In this document: one piece after another, positions 62,460 to 64,000 of the stretch
How positions within the stretch are numbered: position 1 is the stretch's first letter
Layout of the letters: every line of letters starts with the position of its first letter
Assembly (NCBI RefSeq): GCF_001640805.2
Contig: NC_066845.1
Location: forward strand, 22,942,307-23,006,306
Length of the DNA: 64,000 nt
DNA from: Lates calcarifer
Taxonomy: Eukaryota; Chordata; Actinopteri; Centropomidae
Direction: 5' to 3'
Notes under the pieces: generated by a model
What the model saw: the letters and a program-made list of their open reading frames with translations, nothing else
Databases searched by the model: none
Told to the model about the DNA's origin: nothing
Program-made: the position numbers and the translations under genes

Positions 62460-64000
62460 GTCACAAAGTAGCTTGGTCAAACTTCTTCTTCTGCTGATGT
62501 TACTTTATTTAGTAGTTAAAAATTTAAGGTGATTTTGTGTGGTTGCATGAAGATGGGGGGTAGCAGAACAAGTTGAAAACACAACTCTGACTCATTATCA
62601 CCATATTAACTTGTGGCTCACATGCTAGCAGTTTATTCAGCAAGAGCAACATTAGCATTCATTTGACATTTCTGTGTCCAAGTGGTGAATGGAAGTCCTT
62701 CTTTTAGCTCTAATTTGGTCTCAACCTGTAACGAAGGGCGCTTCGTTACCAGTGTCTGTCGGCCTTGGCTTGTAAATATTGTATAGTGGGGGAGAGTATG
62801 ACGATTTTACTTGTACCAAATGACTACAAACATGAACAGCGACATTTTGCACTTTATTATTCACAGAGCGTTGTACAGGATATTTGCATCTTGAGTAGTA
62901 AGTGTAGATTGGTTACATGGCATATGTATTGAACATGTCACAATACAGGTATCGGGTGACCGGCGCTGGGCTCTACCTGGAAGAGAGAGGAGTTCGGTTA
63001 GGGTCCGATGGCACGATAATATGCGTTGTTCATAATTGACGAACGAACATTCAATTAAGTTCTTTGTGGTATTTTGTACATGAAGCTGCTGAGAGTAAAG
63101 GTGTCCTAAATATGAATTAAATGTCTATTATAGTGAGAAAAAGGTGGTCAATACAAGGAAATTGTTAGGGAAACACTTACCGGTCCGATCTTGTGTCTGC
63201 TCCCGTGTTCGGCCGAAAGAAGTCCCCGGCGTACGAACAGGGTAAAGAACGTTCCGGGAGGGACCAAGTGGCGGATTAGGTAGAGGGGATCTGGGTGAAT
63301 TTGTATGTTAAATATATTGGGTGTAATTGTGTTTTTGGGGTTTATGTTTGTTGGGAGGTGAATGACAGGAGAACACCATTGTAAATATTTTGCTAAAATT
63401 AGAAATTACGTCCTGATGGAATAATTTCACTTGGGAGCAGAAATGGAGCATACCTGTCAATGGTATGATGCAATGTAGTCCACCAGGGACACAGTATAAA
63501 AGGCGCCAGTTCCATCTAACTGTGTTGCTGGTGACTGACTAGTTCCATTGTTCTAGTTATGTCACTGAGGTTGTTGTAAATAAACTGCACGTTGAAGTCC
63601 TTTGAATCCTTGGCTTGTTCATCATTCACTACTGCAAATCCAGCCGCTAAAGGGCCATCTTAACAGCACCACCAACTACTGATGGGCTCTTTTGCTGCTA
63701 AATGCTGTTCTATTTTTACCAGGTAGTCTCTAACTACATCTGTCTGCTGTTTGGGTGTATCAGGACTTTTCACTGAAAACAGCTGTCTGGTTAAAGAAAG
63801 TTCTAAGACTGAACAAAACCTGTAACTCTGAAACCAAAACCAAAACAGCAAACTTAAAAAACACTGCAAAGCTGTGCAGAGCTGAGAGGAACTGCAGAGT
63901 TCCTCACTTTGAGTGCTACCTTTCATGTTACATGTTAACATTAATTTTACCCATTTTTAATATAAAAATATTGACTAGTGCAGCTTTAATAGATTAAAGT
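62460..64000. repeat. Older dispersed repeat hosting an LTR insertion
   Basis: The sequence before 62727 and after 63668 belongs together in a common fish repeat (ACCAACTACTGATGGGCTC side). No abca2 exon is visible here. Confidence 0.4.
62727..63668 (+). mobile_element. Probable solo LTR (942 bp)
   Basis: Begins TGTAACGAAG, ends CAGCA, with a TATAAAA at 63495-63501 and AATAAA at 63579-63584 in the order expected of U3, R and U5. Imperfect 5-base flanks CAACC and CCACC fit a target duplication. CpG content is higher than around it. No internal coding part, primer-binding site or second LTR is present. Confidence 0.5.

Noticed and set aside
61590..64000. Next abca2 exon near the right edge
   Set aside because: No frame resembles the conserved sequence following helix 7; the stretch is LINE, repeat and LTR-like DNA.

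Overview
The window is vertebrate nuclear DNA, almost certainly from a ray-finned (teleost) fish. It carries the 5' two thirds of one protein-coding gene on the + strand, an orthologue of ABCA2, the endosomal/lysosomal ABC lipid transporter. The fish assignment rests on the repeat content: several Tc1-like and hAT DNA transposons, a tRNA-headed SINE in many copies, piggyBac-like ends, and abundant CA, TA and CT microsatellites.

Layout. Bases 1-6.7 kb are upstream, repeat-rich DNA: a piggyBac-like relic, a perfect hairpin, SINEs and three Tc1-like pieces. A more CpG-containing stretch at about 6.34-6.72 kb probably holds the promoter and 5' UTR. The start codon is at 6724. Twenty-eight coding exons follow (6724-61589), giving 4,702 coding bases, or 1,567 codons plus one base. 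They join in frame with no stop codon. The exons encode the first membrane helix, the large first extracellular domain, the first transmembrane bundle, the complete first nucleotide-binding domain (Walker A 1086-1093, Q-loop Gln1133, signature 1185-1189, Walker B 1206-1210, H-loop His1241), the Ser/Gly-rich regulatory linker and the start of the second membrane domain. The second half of the gene lies beyond the right edge. The last 2.4 kb is intron.

All splice junctions are GT-AG except intron 10, which appears to be GC-AG. Intron 1 is 16.4 kb. The 28 exons are spread over about 55 kb, mostly because transposable elements fill the introns.

There is no bacterial-style operon, CRISPR array or free-standing RNA gene. 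The most interesting material is in the repeats: nested insertions with readable target-site duplications, two perfect palindromic oestrogen-response-element sequences carried by one dispersed repeat family, head-to-head Tc1 elements, a possible solo LTR inside an older repeat, and perfect short hairpins.
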